The notes: generated from the letters alone by a model not told the origin. A stretch of 54,274 bases of DNA from JADJPO01 sp963724535 (GCA_963724535.1 CAVRVD010000005.1:1-54274), one strand, 5' to 3'; positions 1 to 8,937 are shown, counted from the first letter of the stretch. Translations and numbers: made by a program.

Positions 1-79
1 TGGACCGTCCGTCGAGATAGAAGCGTCGGGCGATCGAGGCCATGAGCACCTGCTCAGACGGCCCGTAGCGGTTGGACAT
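1..79 (-). CDS. SorC-family sugar-responsive transcriptional regulator (N-terminal fragment, runs off the window)
   Basis: Only the first 26 codons are present. Reading leftward from ATG at 79 gives MSNRYGPSEQ followed by VLMASIARRFYLDGRS. This matches the start of SorC/DeoR-like sugar-binding regulators, where the first helix (ARRFYLDGRS) precedes the DNA-binding helix-turn-helix. It is divergent from the polyol operon that starts at 300, the usual place for the operon's own regulator, so I infer that it controls that operon in response to a phosphorylated sugar or polyol. The effector domain lies outside the window. The call rests on a short stretch and could change if the rest of the gene differs. 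Confidence 0.6.
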   Translation of the reverse strand, partial: MSNRYGPSEQVLMASIARRFYLDGRS

Positions 80-141
80 CGGCACCCGCCCTTGTTCGTC
101 TCAGTCCCTGGTCGCCTCGATGCGTCGGGCCGGGGAACGCC

Positions 142-153
142 GCTCAGCTGAGC
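142..153. promoter_or_regulatory. Candidate operator 1 (GCTCA-N2-TGAGC)
   Basis: The perfect palindrome GCTCAGCTGAGC lies between the divergent regulator and the polyol operon, about 30 bp upstream of the predicted -35 box. The same half-sites with the same spacing recur at 237-248, which suggests a pair of binding sites for the adjacent SorC-type regulator. This is inferred from symmetry and position only. Confidence 0.4.
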
Positions 154-181
154 AGGCTAGGTCTCATTACTGCATCGAGTA

Positions 182-210
182 TTGACCCATCCAGCGGAAC
201 TCGCCAAAAT
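182..210 (+). promoter_or_regulatory. Predicted promoter of the polyol operon
   Basis: TTGACC at 182-187 and CAAAAT at 205-210 are separated by 17 bp, a sigma-70-type arrangement. It lies about 90 bp upstream of the first gene's ATG and between the two candidate operators. The -10 box is imperfect. Confidence 0.4.
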
Positions 211-236
211 CGTGCCACTCATTCGTGGCCAGCGTC

Positions 237-248
237 GCTCATCTGAGC
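237..248. promoter_or_regulatory. Candidate operator 2 (GCTCA-N2-TGAGC)
   Basis: GCTCATCTGAGC has the same inverted half-sites and spacing as the site at 142-153. It lies just downstream of the predicted -10 box, where bound regulator would block transcription. Confidence 0.4.
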
Positions 249-299
249 CTCTGTGCTCTGTCAGCGTCCGCGCGGCTGACTACGGAAGGAACCTCGACA

Positions 300-1688
300 A
301 TGCGAACCGAACCTCGACGGCGGCGGCAAGCCCGCATCGGCCTCGGAGTCGTGGCCACCCTGGTGTTCGCCGCAGGGTGCGCCGGCGCGGGAGGCACGAG
401 CAGCAGTGGAGGCGGCGCCAGTGGTGATGCCGGCGGCGACTCGATCAACGTCCTCATGGTCGGCAACCCGCAGATGGAGGACATCCAGAAGCTGACCGCC
501 GACCACTTCACGAAGGACACCGGCATCCAGGTCAACTTCACGATCCTTCCCGAGAACGAGCTGCGCGACAGGGTCACCCAGGACGTCGCCACCCAGGCCG
601 GCCAGTACGACGTGGTCACCGTCGGGGCCTACGAGGTGCCGATCTGGGCCGCCAACGACTGGCTCCTCGAGCTGGACAGCTATATCGACAACGACGCCAA
701 CTTCGACCGGGCCGACCTGCTCCCACCGATGGTGACGAGCCTGTCCGGCGAGGACGGCAAGCTGTACGGGATGCCGTTCTACGGCGAGTCCTCGTTCCTC
801 ATGTACCGCAAGGACATCTTCGAGGCGCAGGGCCTGACCATGCCCGAGCGGCCGACCTGGGACCAGGTCGCCGAGTTCGCCACCCAGCTGGACGGCGTCG
901 AGTCGGGCATGAAGGGCATCTGCCTGCGTGGCCTTGCGGGCTGGGGTGAGGTGTTCGCTCCGCTGACCACTGTCGTGAACACCTTCGGCGGCACCTGGTT
1001 CACCGAGGACTGGCAGGCCCAGGTGAACGCGCCGGAGTTCACGGCGGCGACCGAGTTCTACGTCAACCTCGTGAAGGAGCACGGTCAGCCCGGCGCGTCG
1101 CAGTCCGGTTTCACCGAGTGCTTGAACTCCTTCGGCCAGGGCAAGACCGCCATGTGGTACGACGCGACCAGTGCCGCAGGCTCGGTGGAGGACCCGAACG
1201 TGTCCACCGTCGCCGGCAAGGTCGGCTACGTCTTCGCCCCGGTCAAGGAGACCGAGCACTCCGGCTGGCTGTGGGTCTGGTCCTTCGCCATGCCCAAGAC
1301 CACGCAGAAGGCGGACGCCGCCTCGAAGTTCGTCCTGTGGGCCGGCAGCAAGGACTACGAGAAGCTGGTCGGCGAGCAGCTCGGCTGGCCGCGCGTGCCG
1401 GCCGGCAAGCGGGCCTCGACGTACGAGATCCCGGAGTACAAGGAGGCGTCCGCCGCCTTCGGCGACATCACCCTGAGGGCCATCGAGGAGGCCGACCCGA
1501 CCAACCCGGGCGTGCAGCCCCGCCCGACGGTCGGGATCCAGTTCGTCGCCATCCCCGAGTTCCAGGATCTCGGCACCAAGGTCGCCCAGGAGGTCTCCGC
1601 CGCGATCGCCGGTCAGGGAACGGTGCAGACGGCACTGGATGACGGCCAGAAGCTGGCCGAGGAGGTCGCAGCGAAGTACAAGCAGTAG
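300..1688 (+). CDS. ABC transporter solute-binding lipoprotein (CUT1 sugar/polyol type)
   Basis: This is the extracellular binding protein of a carbohydrate ABC importer, 462 residues, the normal size for the family. ATG at 300 is chosen because GGAAGGA lies 8-14 bases upstream and gives an arginine-rich n-region, a hydrophobic segment and a lipobox FAAGC with lipidated Cys27. The mature part reads as a type 1 extracellular solute-binding protein, with VLMVGNPQMEDIQKL and a strongly conserved GKLYGMPFYGESSFLMYRKD stretch seen in mannitol/sorbitol-type binding proteins. It is followed by two permease genes. A 17-bp intergenic hairpin after its stop would favour higher expression of this subunit. 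Polyol specificity is inferred from the downstream dehydrogenases. Confidence 0.9.
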   Translation: MRTEPRRRRQARIGLGVVATLVFAAGCAGAGGTSSSGGGASGDAGGDSINVLMVGNPQMEDIQKLTADHFTKDTGIQVNFTILPENELRDRVTQDVATQAGQYDVVTVGAYEVPIWAANDWLLELDSYIDNDANFDRADLLPPMVTSLSGEDGKLYGMPFYGESSFLMYRKDIFEAQGLTMPERPTWDQVAEFATQLDGVESGMKGICLRGLAGWGEVFAPLTTVVNTFGGTWFTEDWQAQVNAPEFTAATEFYVNLVKEHGQPGASQSGFTECLNSFGQGKTAMWYDATSAAGSVEDPNVSTVAGKVGYVFAPVKETEHSGWLWVWSFAMPKTTQKADAASKFVLWAGSKDYEKLVGEQLGWPRVPAGKRASTYEIPEYKEASAAFGDITLRAIEEADPTNPGVQPRPTVGIQFVAIPEFQDLGTKVAQEVSAAIAGQGTVQTALDDGQKLAEEVAAKYKQ

Positions 1689-1724
1689 ATCCGCGCGGCC
1701 GCTGATCCGGTCGCACGTCGTAGC

Positions 1725-1764
1725 CGGGTCGTCCGGCCAGTCACCGAACTGGCCGGACGACCCG
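1725..1764 (+). terminator. Strong intergenic hairpin (partial terminator or mRNA stabiliser)
   Basis: A perfect 17-bp stem (1725-1741 with 1748-1764) and a 6-nt loop lie between the binding-protein gene and the first permease gene. There is no U-tract. In ABC operons such a structure commonly protects the upstream message or attenuates the downstream genes. Confidence 0.6.
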
Positions 1765-1796
1765 CCGGTCCAACGCCTTGGGCAGGGGAGTTCGGG

Positions 1797-2783
1797 ATGA
1801 CGACACTCACGCAGGATGCGCCGCCGAGTCCGGAGACAGGCACCGCCGAGAGCCACGAGCGCAGGAGGAGGTGGTTGCGCCGCGGCCCGCTGCTGCCGGC
1901 GCTGATCTTCACGATCGTCATCACGCAGGCGCCGTTCCTGCTGACGTTGGCGATCAGCTCGTTGAACTGGAATGTGCTCCAGCCGGGGGACAGGAGCTTC
2001 CTGGGCCTGGGTAGATTCGACTCCTTCGCCGGGCTGGGCAACTACGCCACGGTGTTCACCGACAACCGGCTGCGGGTCGCGGTGATCAACACGGTCGTGC
2101 TGACCGCCTCGGTGGTGGTCATCGGACTGCTCCTCGGCCTGGCCCTGGCGGTGCTTCTCGACCGTCGCTTCCTCGGTCGGGGGCTGGCCAGGACGCTGCT
2201 CATCGCGCCGTTCCTGGTGATGCCGGTCGCCAGCGCGCTGCTGTGGAAGCACGCGCTCTACAACCCCGACTACGGCCTGCTCAACGGCACTCTGAACGCC
2301 ATCTGGAGGCTCTTCGGGGCCGACAACGGCCCGATCATCGAGTGGATCTCCGGCTACCCGATGCCGGCCGTGGTGGCCGCACTCGTCTGGCAGTGGACGC
2401 CGTTCTTCATGCTCATCCTGCTGGCCGGCCTGCAGGCCCAACCCGGTGACACCCTCGAGGCGGCCAAGGTCGACGGCGCGTCGGGGGTGCAGACCTTCCG
2501 GTTCCTGACCCTGCCGCATCTGCGCCAGTACATCGAGCTGGCGGCGTTGCTCGGATCGGTCTACGTCGTCCAGACCTTCGACGCGATCTTCACCATCACC
2601 CAGGGCGGGCCGGGGACGGCGACCACCAACCTGCCCTACGAGATCTACCTGACCATGTTCCGCAAGTACGAGTACGGCGAGGCAGCGGCCGCCGGGGTGA
2701 TCGTGGTGATCGGGACGATCATCGTGGCCACCTTCGCGCTACGGGTCATCTCCTCGCTGTTCCGCGAGGAGGTCGGCCGATGA
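1797..2783 (+). CDS. ABC sugar/polyol permease, MalF-type
   Basis: Integral membrane permease subunit of the same importer, 328 residues, close to the usual CUT1 length. The protein has a short polar N-terminus ending in an Arg-rich stretch, then about six hydrophobic segments. The EAA loop that docks the ATPase is visible at about residues 221-241 (EAAKVDGASGVQTFRFLTLP). The preceding GGCAGGGGAG serves as ribosome binding site. Its last bases overlap the start of the next permease by 4 nt (ATGA), so the two are translationally coupled and should form the heterodimeric channel. No ATPase gene is present in the window. Confidence 0.9.
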   Translation: MTTLTQDAPPSPETGTAESHERRRRWLRRGPLLPALIFTIVITQAPFLLTLAISSLNWNVLQPGDRSFLGLGRFDSFAGLGNYATVFTDNRLRVAVINTVVLTASVVVIGLLLGLALAVLLDRRFLGRGLARTLLIAPFLVMPVASALLWKHALYNPDYGLLNGTLNAIWRLFGADNGPIIEWISGYPMPAVVAALVWQWTPFFMLILLAGLQAQPGDTLEAAKVDGASGVQTFRFLTLPHLRQYIELAALLGSVYVVQTFDAIFTITQGGPGTATTNLPYEIYLTMFRKYEYGEAAAAGVIVVIGTIIVATFALRVISSLFREEVGR

Positions 2784-3688
2784 CCACGGCAACCCCACCG
2801 ACCGCGTCCGCCCAGCCCCCCACACCGACTCAGACCAGGCGCCAGCGCCGTGCCGCGGCCAAGCACGACACGTCCATGGGTGCCCGGGGGGGTGTGGGCT
2901 GGGCGGTCACCGCCTGGGCGCTCACCCTGGTCTTCGTCGCCCCGGTGGCCTGGATGGTCCTGACCTCGTTCCACCAGGAGGTCGACGCGGCGTCCAACCC
3001 TCCAGCGCTGTTCGCCCCGTTCACCGGCTCGCAGTACAACCTGTTGTTCGACCGTGGCGTGACCCCGTTCCTGATCAACTCCGCCACGGCGTCCATCGTG
3101 TCCACGCTGCTGGTCCTGCTGCTCGCCGTACCGGCGGCCTACGCGCTGTCGATCAGGCCGGTCGAGAAGTGGACCGACGTGATGTTCTTCTTCCTCTCGA
3201 CGAAGTTCCTGCCGCCGATCGCGGCACTGCTGCCGATCTACCTGATCGTCAAGAGGCTGAACATGCTCGACAACGTCTGGTCCCTGGTCATCCTCTACAC
3301 GGCGGCGAACCTGCCGATCGCCGTGTGGATGATGCGCTCGTTCCTCGCCGAGGTGCCCAAGGAGATCCTCGAGGCGGCCGAGGTGGACGGCGCGGGTCTG
3401 CTCAGGGTGCTGTGGAGCATCGTCCGGCCGATCGCGATGCCCGGTCTGGCCGCCACCGCGCTGATCTGTTTCATCTTCTCCTGGAACGAGTTCATGTTCG
3501 CGGTCAACCTGACCGCCACCAGGTCCTCCACGGCGCCGGTGTTCCTGGTCGGCTTCATCACCAACGAGGGGCTGTTCCTGGCCCGGCTGTGCGCGGCGGC
3601 CACGCTGGTCTCGCTGCCGGTGCTGATCGCCGGGTTCGCGGCCCAGAACCAGCTGGTGCGCGGGCTGTCGTTGGGGGCGGTCAAGTAG
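2780..3688 (+). CDS. ABC sugar/polyol permease, MalG-type
   Basis: Second permease subunit, 302 residues. After a basic N-terminal stretch (RRQRRAAAKH) come six predicted membrane segments and the EAA loop EAAEVDGAGLLRVLWSIVRP at about residues 198-217. The C-terminus is the short cytoplasmic tail (GLSLGAVK) typical of MalG-like proteins. The ATG overlaps the stop of the preceding permease by 4 nt. A long hairpin follows 16 bases after the stop, separating the transport genes from the dehydrogenase genes. Confidence 0.9.
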   Translation: MTTATPPTASAQPPTPTQTRRQRRAAAKHDTSMGARGGVGWAVTAWALTLVFVAPVAWMVLTSFHQEVDAASNPPALFAPFTGSQYNLLFDRGVTPFLINSATASIVSTLLVLLLAVPAAYALSIRPVEKWTDVMFFFLSTKFLPPIAALLPIYLIVKRLNMLDNVWSLVILYTAANLPIAVWMMRSFLAEVPKEILEAAEVDGAGLLRVLWSIVRPIAMPGLAATALICFIFSWNEFMFAVNLTATRSSTAPVFLVGFITNEGLFLARLCAAATLVSLPVLIAGFAAQNQLVRGLSLGAVK

Positions 3689-3704
3689 CGCCGGCCCATC
3701 ACGT

Positions 3705-3739
3705 ACCGGGTCGGTGTCGCACGGCGGCACCGACCCGGT
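3705..3739 (+). terminator. Hairpin between transport and catabolic genes
   Basis: The perfect 12-bp stem ACCGGGTCGGTG (3705-3716) and CACCGACCCGGT (3728-3739) encloses an 11-nt loop. There is no U-run, so it is probably a partial terminator or stability element rather than the end of the operon. Confidence 0.55.
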
Positions 3740-3815
3740 GCTCGGCTCACCAGACGCCCATCCGGGTCCGAAGACCTTGAGCCACGTGCCCGTTCGAGCA
3801 AGATAGGGGGCCAGC

Positions 3816-5295
3816 ATGGCCGCGCTCACCGCCGAAACCCTTCGATCCGGGACAACTCGAGTCCCCGGTCCGACCTACGACCGGTCACACGTCAGCAGCG
3901 GGCATCGTGCACATCGGCGTCGGGGCCTTCCACCGCGCCCACGAGGCGATGTACCTCGACCGGTTGATGAACCAGGGGAAAGCGCTGGACTGGGGTATCT
4001 GCGGGGTCGGGGTACTCGAGTCCGACCGGGCCATGAAGGACGCGCTGGCGGCCCAGGACTGCCTGTACACCCTGGTGGTCAAGCACCCGGACGGCACGTA
4101 TGAGCCGCGCGTGATCGGCTCGATCGTCGACTACCTGCTGGTGCCCGACGACCCGGAGGCGGTGATCGAGAAGATGGCGGCGCCGACCACGCGGATCGTC
4201 TCGCTCACGGTGACCGAGGGCGGCTACAGCCTCGACCCGCTGACCGGTGAGTTCGACCCGGTCGTCGGCGGTGCCGACCATGACCTCGGCGCGGACGTCG
4301 TGCCGCGCACCTTCTTCGGCCTGATCACCGAGGCGTTGCGGCGGCGGCGGGATCGGGGCGTGGGGCCGTTCACGGTGATGTCGTGCGACAACATCCAGGG
4401 CAACGGTCACGTGGCCCAACGGGCGTTCACGGCGTTCGCCGCACTCAAGGACCCCGATCTCGCCGAGTGGGTCGCCCGTGAGGTGCCGTTCCCCAACTCG
4501 ATGGTGGACCGGATCACCCCGCGGACCACCGACGAGGACCGTGCCGAGGTGAAGCACCGGTTCGACCTCGACGACGCCTGGCCCGTGGTCTGCGAGCCGT
4601 TCACCCAGTGGGTCATCGAGGACTATTTCGCCGCCGGGCGGCCTCCGCTCGAGGAGGCCGGCGTGCAGGTGGTTGCCGACGTCGAGCCCTATGAGCTGAT
4701 GAAGCTGCGTTTGCTCAACGCCGGTCACCAGGCACTGTGCTACTTCGCCTACCTATGTGGCTACCGCCTGGTGCACGACGCGGCTCAGGACCCGCTGTTC
4801 CGTCGCTTCTTGCTGGGGTACATGGAGGACGAGGGAACACCGAGCCTGGCCCCGGTCCCGGGCGTCGACCTGGAGGAGTACCGCACCACGTTGATCGAGC
4901 GGTTCTCCAACCCCGAGGTCCGCGACACGGTGGCCCGGCTGTGCGCCGAGAGCTCGGACCGAATCCCGAAGTGGCTGCTGCCAGTGGTGCGGCACAACCT
5001 TGCCTCGGGTGGTCCGGTGCGACTGTCCGCGGCGATCGTTGCGAGCTGGGCCCGGTACGCGGAGGGGGTCGACGAGCAGGGTGAGCCGATCGAGGTGGTC
5101 GATCGCCTGGCCGACAGCCTGACCGTGAATGCCCGCTCCCAGCGGGAGGACCCGCTGGCGTTCATCGCCAACCGGGCGGTGTTCGGTGACCTCATCGACG
5201 AGCCGCGGTTCGTCGAGGCCTATCGCCGGGCGCTGGACAGCCTGCACTCCAACGGCGCACGCAGGACGCTCACCGACGTGATCGCCGGGGTCTGA
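3816..5295 (+). CDS. Mannitol 2-dehydrogenase-family polyol dehydrogenase, with apparent +1 frameshift near 3900
   Basis: NAD-dependent long-chain secondary alcohol dehydrogenase oxidising a hexitol or pentitol to the 2-ketose. The first reading frame starts at ATG 3816 after GATAGGGGG and encodes MAALTAETLRSGTTRV through TYDRSHVSSG, the family's usual N-terminus. The Rossmann segment GIVHIGVGAFHRAHEA continues in the next frame from about 3901. Removing one G from the GGG at 3900-3902 joins them into about 492 residues, the normal family length. The rest is intact: DNIQGNGHVAQRA, the substrate-site segment PFPNSMVDRITP and the C-terminal helical domain are present. A GTG at 3907 could start a shortened protein, but that would lack the first strand of the NAD-binding fold. 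It is either a sequencing error or an inactivating mutation. Confidence 0.8.
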
Positions 5296-5478
5296 CGACG
5301 CCATCCGCAGGCCCCCCCAAACAGATCTGGGGGCGGGCACCGGGCGTACTCCGCCGCTCCCACCCGCACAGCCTGCGCGGCTGGCTCGGCGGTGGCGCTG
5401 CGCCAGCCGACCGGCCGGACCCCACCGGCCGATCACCGTCGACACTGTCCGACACCACCACCCCGAGAGGTCAACGCG

Positions 5479-6501
5479 ATGACCACCAACCGCCGCATCG
5501 TCGTCACGGCTGTCCAGACCATGGAACTGCGCGAGGAGCCGATCCCCGCGCCCGGGCCGGGCGAGATCCGGGCCAGCAGCACCTACATCGGGGTGTGCGG
5601 ATCGGACACACACGCCTTCCACGGCCGTCACCCGTTCATCCCGATTCCCTACCTACCCGGTCACGAAGCGACGGGCGTGGTCGAGGAGCTCGGCGAGGGC
5701 GTCACGTCGGTCGCGGTCGGGGACCGGATCGTCGTCGAGCCGACCCTGCCCTGCTGGGAGTGCAAGCCCTGCCGCAACGGCAACGAGAACCTGTGCGAGA
5801 ACCTCCAGTTCTTCGGGTGCGGCTACCCCGAGGGCGGCATGGCGGACCAGTTCGTCGTCCGCGCCGATCGGCTGCACATCATTCCCCGCGACATCAGCGA
5901 CCTCGGTGCGGCGCTCATCGAGCCGCTGTCGACACCGGTCCACGCGGGCCGCATCGCCGGACCGCTCAAGGATCGCGCGGTCGCCGTGCTGGGGGCGGGC
6001 ACGATCGGACTGCTCATGCTCGCGGTGGCGCGGTGGTCCGGCGCCGCCAAGGTCGTCGTCACCGACCCGTTGCCCGCCAAGCGTGAGGCGGCGCTCCGGC
6101 TCGGGGCCGATGCCGTCGTCGACGCGATGGCCCCCGATGTCGCCGCTGGAGTCCGAGCCGCACTGGGGGAGAGCGCTGACGTCGTCTTCGACTGTGTCGC
6201 CGTGAAGTCCACCACCCTGGCGGGGATCGACATGGCCCTCAAGGGCGGCACCGTGGTTGTCGTCGGCGTTCCGGCTGCCGACTTCGAGCTGCCGATCCGG
6301 ATCATTCAGGATCAGCAGATCCGCATTCAGGGCAGCGCCACCTACGTCCCGCAGGACTACGCCACCGCGATCGAGATGATCCAGTCGGGGGCGGTCCGCG
6401 CTGAGGACTTCATCACCGGTCAGTACTCGTTGGAGCATGCGCAGGAGGCATTCGAGGCGTCGACCAGCGGGCAGCACATCAAGGTGCTGATCCATCCGTG
6501 A
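5479..6501 (+). CDS. Zinc-dependent alcohol/polyol dehydrogenase (sorbitol/galactitol dehydrogenase-like)
   Basis: Medium-chain dehydrogenase of 340 residues that oxidises a polyol with NAD+. ATG 5479 is chosen for its GAGAGG box 8 bases upstream. Catalytic zinc ligands are recognisable as CGSD at about residue 39 and GHEATGVVEE at about 62. The structural zinc site is CWECKPCRNGNENLC at about 93-107, with all four cysteines. The Rossmann motif GAGTIGL follows near residue 173. A second dehydrogenase beside a mannitol-dehydrogenase homologue and a tagatose-type kinase suggests a role such as galactitol or altritol to tagatose. Exact substrate cannot be read from sequence. Confidence 0.88.
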   Translation: MTTNRRIVVTAVQTMELREEPIPAPGPGEIRASSTYIGVCGSDTHAFHGRHPFIPIPYLPGHEATGVVEELGEGVTSVAVGDRIVVEPTLPCWECKPCRNGNENLCENLQFFGCGYPEGGMADQFVVRADRLHIIPRDISDLGAALIEPLSTPVHAGRIAGPLKDRAVAVLGAGTIGLLMLAVARWSGAAKVVVTDPLPAKREAALRLGADAVVDAMAPDVAAGVRAALGESADVVFDCVAVKSTTLAGIDMALKGGTVVVVGVPAADFELPIRIIQDQQIRIQGSATYVPQDYATAIEMIQSGAVRAEDFITGQYSLEHAQEAFEASTSGQHIKVLIHP

Positions 6502-6699
6502 GCCCTGCCGACGCCAAGGGGGATGGAGTCGCGGTCGTTCGAGCCCAGCATCGGGGAACGGACCACGATGGCCGAGCAGAAGCAGCGGGTCGGCTGCGCA
6601 ATCCCTCGAGGCCGCTGCGGGATCGAGGTGCTCCGCGTCTGACGTACGACCCATGTGGGCAGTTGAGATGTATGTTCCCAGCGGAGGAAGGGTCGAGCC

Positions 6700-7644
6700 A
6701 TGGCGAAGAAGGTCCTGACGGTCGGGGAGATCCTCGTCGAGATCGTGGCCACCACCAAGGGCGACGGCTTCCGCGAACCCCAGCCACTCATCGGGCCCTT
6801 CCCCTCGGGCGCACCGGCGATCTTCATCGACCAGGTCGGCCGCCTCGGAACGCCGGCGGCCATCGTCTCCCGCGTCGGCGACGACGATTTCGGTCGGCTC
6901 AACCTGGATCGGCTGGCAGCAGACGGGGTCGATGTCTCGGGAATCGACGTGGCGAAGGGCGAGACCACGGGCTCGGCCTTCGTCCGCTACCGCCCCGACG
7001 GTTCGCGCACCTTCGTCTTCAACATTGCCCACAGCGCGACCGGCAAGCTGATCCTCACGCCCGGCGCCGAGGCTCTGATGGCACGCTGCGACCACATGCA
7101 CATCATGGGCACCGCGCTCTCCGCGCCCGGCCTTGCCCACGTGGCGCGCGAGGCCATCTCCCGCATCACGGCGCGGGGCGGAACGCTGAGCTTCGATCCC
7201 AACCTGCGGCCCGAGATCCTCGACACCCCCGGCCTGCGCGAGGCTCTGGATGAGGTGCTTGCCCAGAGCGACCTCTTCCTGCCTTCGGGCGAGGAGATCT
7301 TCCTGTTCACACAGGCGCGCGAGGAGGCCGCGGCGGTCAAGGAACTCCAGGACCGCGGCATCAGCGACATCGTGATCAAGCGCGGAAACCACGGAGCAAG
7401 CCACTTCGACCGGAACGGCCGCACCGACGTCCCTCCGTTCTCGGTCGAGGAAGTGGACCCGACCGGCGCAGGTGACTGTTTCGGTGGCGCCTTCGTGAGC
7501 TTCTGGCTCGCCGGCGCGTCGCCCGAAACCGCCCTTCGCTACGCCAACGCCGCCGGCGCCCATGCGGTCACCAAGGTGGGGCCGATGGAGGGAGCCGCCA
7601 CCCGAGACGAACTGGATGCCCTCCTGGGGCAGCGGAGAGGATGA
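6700..7644 (+). CDS. PfkB-family sugar kinase (probable D-tagatose/ketohexose 6-kinase)
   Basis: Ribokinase-fold kinase of 314 residues that phosphorylates a ketose with ATP. The N-terminal signature region reads VGEILVEIVATTKGDGFREP and then FPSGAPAIFIDQVGRLG. The C-terminal PfkB signature DPTGAGDCFGGAFVS at about residues 251-265 carries the catalytic Asp and the anion-hole glycines. The start follows GGAGGAAGGG. The gene is 6 bases upstream of a GatZ-like gene. That pairing matches tagatose kinase plus tagatose-6-phosphate epimerase cassettes described in Agrobacterium-type hexitol pathways. The upstream gap 6502-6699 contains no gene I can support. Confidence 0.85.
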   Translation: MAKKVLTVGEILVEIVATTKGDGFREPQPLIGPFPSGAPAIFIDQVGRLGTPAAIVSRVGDDDFGRLNLDRLAADGVDVSGIDVAKGETTGSAFVRYRPDGSRTFVFNIAHSATGKLILTPGAEALMARCDHMHIMGTALSAPGLAHVAREAISRITARGGTLSFDPNLRPEILDTPGLREALDEVLAQSDLFLPSGEEIFLFTQAREEAAAVKELQDRGISDIVIKRGNHGASHFDRNGRTDVPPFSVEEVDPTGAGDCFGGAFVSFWLAGASPETALRYANAAGAHAVTKVGPMEGAATRDELDALLGQRRG

Positions 7645-7650
7645 TCCCCA

Positions 7651-8937
7651 TTGACGCAGAACCCCTTGCAGGACATCTCCATATGGCGCGACGGCGACGG
7701 CCCGTCGGGCATTCCCTCGGTCTGCTCGGCACATCCCATGGTCCTGGAGGCGTCGATGCGCGCCACCCTGCCGACGAGACTGCCGCTGCTGATCGAGGCC
7801 ACCTGCAACCAGGTGAACCAGGATGGCGGCTACACGGGCATGACGCCGCGGGACTTCCGCGAGTTCGTCGAGCGGATCGCGGCGGAGGTGGGCTTCCCCA
7901 CCGAGCGCATCATCCTGGCGGGCGACCACCTCGGCCCCAACCCCTGGAAGAACCTCCCCGCCCCGGAGGCGATGAAGAAGGCCGAGGTGATGATCCAGGC
8001 CTTCGCGGCCGCCGGATTCAGCAAGCTGCACCTCGACTGCTCCATGGGCTGCCAGGGCGAGCCGGTGGCGCTGAAGGACGACGAGACCGCCTCCCGCGCC
8101 GCGCGGCTGGCCGCAGCGGCAGAATCCGCTCTGGCCGAGGGTGGCACTCCCAAGCCGGTCTACGTCATCGGCACCGAGGTCCCGATTCCCGGCGGCGCCA
8201 TGCATGCGCTCGACGAGCTTGAGCTGACCAGCCCCGAGGATGCCCGCCGGACCGTCCAGATTCACGAAGCGGCCTTCGCCCAAGCCGGAAGGTCGGACGC
8301 CTTCACCCGGGTGATCGCCGCCGTCGTCCAGCCGGGCGTGGAGTTCGGCAGCCACAATGTGGTCGACTACAACAGCAGCAAGGCTCGTGCCCTGAGCGCC
8401 ACGCTGAGGGACCTGCCCGGCCTGGTCTTCGAAGCGCATTCCACCGACTACCAGACCCGCGCCAACCTGACCGACCTGGTGCAGGACGGCTTTGCCATCC
8501 TCAAGGTCGGCCCCGGCCTGACCTTCGTGCTGCGGGAAGCCTTCTACGGCCTCGACGCCATCGCCGAGGAGTTGTTCCCCGGCCGCCGTGCGGAGACCCT
8601 GCGCGCCACGATGGAGCGGATCATGCTGGCCTCGCCGAGCAACTGGGCCAAGTACTACCAGGGCAGCGATGCCGAGCTCGCACTGCAGCGGCATTTCTCC
8701 TACAGCGACCGCATGCGCTACTACTGGCCCCAGCCGGAGGCTGACGCGGCGGTGGGGCTCCTGTTCGAGGTTCTGGGAGACACCGAGCTCCCGGAGACCC
8801 TGATCGGCCAGTACCTGGGGGCGCGCTACGAGGCCGTCCGCACCGGCAGCGTTGCACCCACCGCGCGCAGCCTCGCCCTGGCGGCGGTCGAGGACCTCAT
8901 GCAGGACTACATCTCGGCCTGTCAGGGACAAGGGTAA
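7651..8937 (+). CDS. GatZ/KbaZ-like protein: tagatose-bisphosphate aldolase non-catalytic subunit family, or tagatose-6-phosphate 4-epimerase
   Basis: The 428-residue product has the GatZ/KbaZ family signatures: IPSVCSAHPMVLEA at the N-terminus, LIEATCNQVNQDGGYTGM, the metal-site region AGDHLGPNPW, LHLDCSMGC and EAHSTDYQ. The best start is TTG at 7651, 10 bases after GGAGAGG. In enteric bacteria GatZ supports the GatY aldolase, but no GatY/KbaY is present here. Homologues paired with a tagatose kinase have been assigned as tagatose-6-phosphate 4-epimerases yielding fructose-6-phosphate, and that role fits this operon better. The family is certain; the reaction is inferred. Confidence 0.85.
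   Translation: MTQNPLQDISIWRDGDGPSGIPSVCSAHPMVLEASMRATLPTRLPLLIEATCNQVNQDGGYTGMTPRDFREFVERIAAEVGFPTERIILAGDHLGPNPWKNLPAPEAMKKAEVMIQAFAAAGFSKLHLDCSMGCQGEPVALKDDETASRAARLAAAAESALAEGGTPKPVYVIGTEVPIPGGAMHALDELELTSPEDARRTVQIHEAAFAQAGRSDAFTRVIAAVVQPGVEFGSHNVVDYNSSKARALSATLRDLPGLVFEAHSTDYQTRANLTDLVQDGFAILKVGPGLTFVLREAFYGLDAIAEELFPGRRAETLRATMERIMLASPSNWAKYYQGSDAELALQRHFSYSDRMRYYWPQPEADAAVGLLFEVLGDTELPETLIGQYLGARYEAVRTGSVAPTARSLALAAVEDLMQDYISACQGQG

Noticed and set aside
261..2519. Open minus-strand frame of 752 codons opposite the importer genes
   Set aside because: Shadow of the binding-protein and permease genes; the sequence is Arg/Gly/His-rich without motifs.
3900..3902. Programmed ribosomal frameshifting in the mannitol dehydrogenase gene
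   Set aside because: No slippery heptamer, stimulatory stem or stop codon arrangement typical of programmed shifts is visible, and the family is not known for it.
5314..5333. Terminator after the mannitol dehydrogenase gene
   Set aside because: Only a 6-bp CCCCCA/TGGGGG stem without a U-run; too weak to list as a feature.
5653..8931. Open minus-strand frame of 1092 codons opposite the dehydrogenase, kinase and GatZ-like genes
   Set aside because: Composition is a mirror of GC-rich codon use on the plus strand; it has no recognisable domain and opposes three clear genes.
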